This document shows, in pieces, positions 14,878 to 15,857 of a stretch of 15,857 bases of DNA (the stretch's first letter is position 1; every line of letters starts with the position of its first letter). A program made the position numbers and the translations under genes. The stretch is from positions 1 through 15,857 of the forward strand of contig UQOJ01000045.1 of assembly GCA_900542635.1 (NCBI GenBank). The letters are read 5' to 3'. The stretch is from an uncultured Collinsella sp. (GTDB taxonomy: Bacteria > Actinomycetota > Coriobacteriia > Coriobacteriales > Coriobacteriaceae). Below the pieces are notes generated by a model. The model searched no databases, was not told the origin of the DNA, and was given only the letters and a program-made list of their open reading frames with translations.

Positions 14878-14919
14878 TGTGGAGACTTTTTCGCAATCTT
14901 ATGAACACACGTCTCCACA
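14878..14919. repeat. 9-base inverted repeat in the rpsA/HAD control region
   Basis: TGTGGAGAC (14878-14886) and GTCTCCACA (14911-14919) are perfect reverse complements separated by 24 AT-rich bases. It could be a two-site operator or a hairpin. It lies upstream of the candidate rpsA promoter and before the HAD gene. Confidence 0.5.
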
Positions 14920-15008
14920 ACTTGACGATAACCAGCCAGGCCTTTGGCTTTGGGGTAAAGTATCCGGAGCCAACGACTCTAGATCAAATTCACGAGAAAG
15001 GTGCCCGC

Positions 15009-15767
15009 GTGCTCAAAGCAGTCGTTTTCGATATGGACGAGACGCTTCTTAGCATCAACCTCAACGCGTTCATCCTTCGCTATTTTAAGGATGTCTCATC
15101 GATGCTCGCGGATATCGGGCGCCGCAGCCGCGGTGGCACGATGGCACGCCTCGGCACCATCCTGGTTGACCTCAACGCCAATCGCCGCAGCGGCACGGAC
15201 AATCGCACCAATCTTGAGTTTTACCAAGAAGAGGTCGAGCGCCGATGCGGGATCTGCCTCTCCGATCCCCTCATCTACGAGGCGTTTACCTACTATGACC
15301 GCGAAGTTCTTCCGTACAAGAACGACGATGTCATTAACGCCCACGCCATGCCGGGCGCACACGCCGCGCTCCAGGCCGTACAGGACGCAGGGCTGCGTTG
15401 CGCGCTCTTTACCAACCCCAGCTTTCCGCAGGGGGCCATCGAGTGCCGCATGGGTTGGGGAGACCTGGCCGACGCCCCCTTTGAGCTCGTCACGCACATG
15501 GGTAACACCACCCGCTGCAAGCCCGATGCCACCTACTATCTAGAGCAACTTCAGGTGATGGGGCTCGAGCCGCACGAGGTCCTTATGGTGGGCAACGATC
15601 CCAAACGCGACTTCCCTAGCCCCGCCTGCGGCATTCAGACTGCCTATGTAGGCCAGGGCAAGCCCAGCCGAGCCACCTGGCGCGGAACCATGGAAGACTT
15701 CGCCCGCGACTTCAACGCCGTAATCGAAGCCTTCTACGAACACCAAGTAGCCGACGAACTGTCGTAG
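15009..15767 (+). CDS. HAD-superfamily hydrolase (phosphatase)
   Basis: A 252-residue cytoplasmic HAD hydrolase. All four catalytic motifs are present: FDMDETLL (nucleophile Asp8 and acid/base Asp10), LFTNPS (Thr135), CKPD (Lys171) and GNDPKRD (Asp197 and Asp202). An insertion between motifs I and II (about residues 15-110), partly helical, forms a cap domain that should set substrate choice. The substrate cannot be named; sugar phosphates or nucleotides are possible. GTG 15009 is chosen because AAAGG lies seven bases upstream and motif I then falls at the usual distance from the start. The frame extends upstream without stops but the added residues match nothing. Confidence 0.88.
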   Translation: MLKAVVFDMDETLLSINLNAFILRYFKDVSSMLADIGRRSRGGTMARLGTILVDLNANRRSGTDNRTNLEFYQEEVERRCGICLSDPLIYEAFTYYDREVLPYKNDDVINAHAMPGAHAALQAVQDAGLRCALFTNPSFPQGAIECRMGWGDLADAPFELVTHMGNTTRCKPDATYYLEQLQVMGLEPHEVLMVGNDPKRDFPSPACGIQTAYVGQGKPSRATWRGTMEDFARDFNAVIEAFYEHQVADELS

Positions 15768-15857
15768 GACCCCTCGCTCCAAACAAAATAACGCCGCAGG
15801 TCGAGCATAAGTCAGACACTATGACCCAATCCGAGGGCACGGAAACGACAGGAGCCC
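15768..15857. other. Trailing 90 bases, no feature recognised
   Basis: After the HAD stop I see no hairpin terminator, gene start or repeat. One minus-strand frame stays open to the window edge, so the end of a minus-strand gene cannot be ruled out, but nothing is recognisable. Confidence 0.3.

Larger units (their letters stand above)
14694..15008. other. Divergent control region between rpsA and the HAD gene
   Basis: 315 bases without a convincing gene. It holds the rpsA leader with a GGGGCCCC palindrome (14716-14723), a candidate rpsA promoter (14825-14853) and a 9-base inverted repeat (14878-14886 with 14911-14919). A TTGACG at 14922-14927 has no partner -10. The HAD reading frame stays open back to an ATG at 14838, but that ATG has no properly spaced ribosome-binding site. 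Confidence 0.55.

Overview
The window looks like a high-GC gut actinobacterium of the class Coriobacteriia, most likely Collinsella or a close relative. This rests on GC content, frequent GTG and TTG starts with strong purine-rich ribosome-binding sites, the gene set, and general resemblance. No rRNA or other firm marker is present, so the genus is an inference.

Layout. Bases 1-39 are not genomic: they are an Illumina Nextera adapter with five bases of a probable i7 index, so this is a raw contig end. From there to 4530 the minus strand carries a molybdenum block in two units. The first is moeA-mogA (molybdopterin cofactor maturation), ending in a terminator. The second is modA-modB-modC (molybdate or tungstate import), with a palindromic operator candidate over its promoter; modC is cut off by the contig end. 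A CLC anion transporter and a diacylglycerol/lipid kinase-like gene follow on the plus strand. A 71-base near-perfect palindrome lies between that kinase and a small GGQ release-factor-like protein on the minus strand.

Further minus-strand genes are xanthine phosphoribosyltransferase (xpt) with a clear terminator, an MFS efflux transporter, and O-acetylhomoserine sulfhydrylase. A small Cys-rich C_GCAxxG_C_C protein is divergent to the sulfhydrylase. Then come a YigZ/IMPACT family protein, the RNase P RNA (rnpB) with promoter and long terminator hairpin, and ribosomal protein S1 (rpsA) with a TTG start and terminator. A HAD phosphatase closes the window on the plus strand.

How it fits together. 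MogA and MoeA adenylate molybdopterin and insert the metal that ModABC imports, so the left third is one functional module (metal uptake plus cofactor assembly). The rest is core metabolism and translation (purine salvage, sulfur amino acid synthesis, RNase P, S1). I see no CRISPR array, prophage, insertion sequence, toxin-antitoxin pair or defence island. The least ordinary points are the exported N-terminal domain on ModB, the operator in front of modA, the 71-base palindrome, and a terminator-like hairpin directly in front of the MFS gene. I do not see a convincing wholly new system here.
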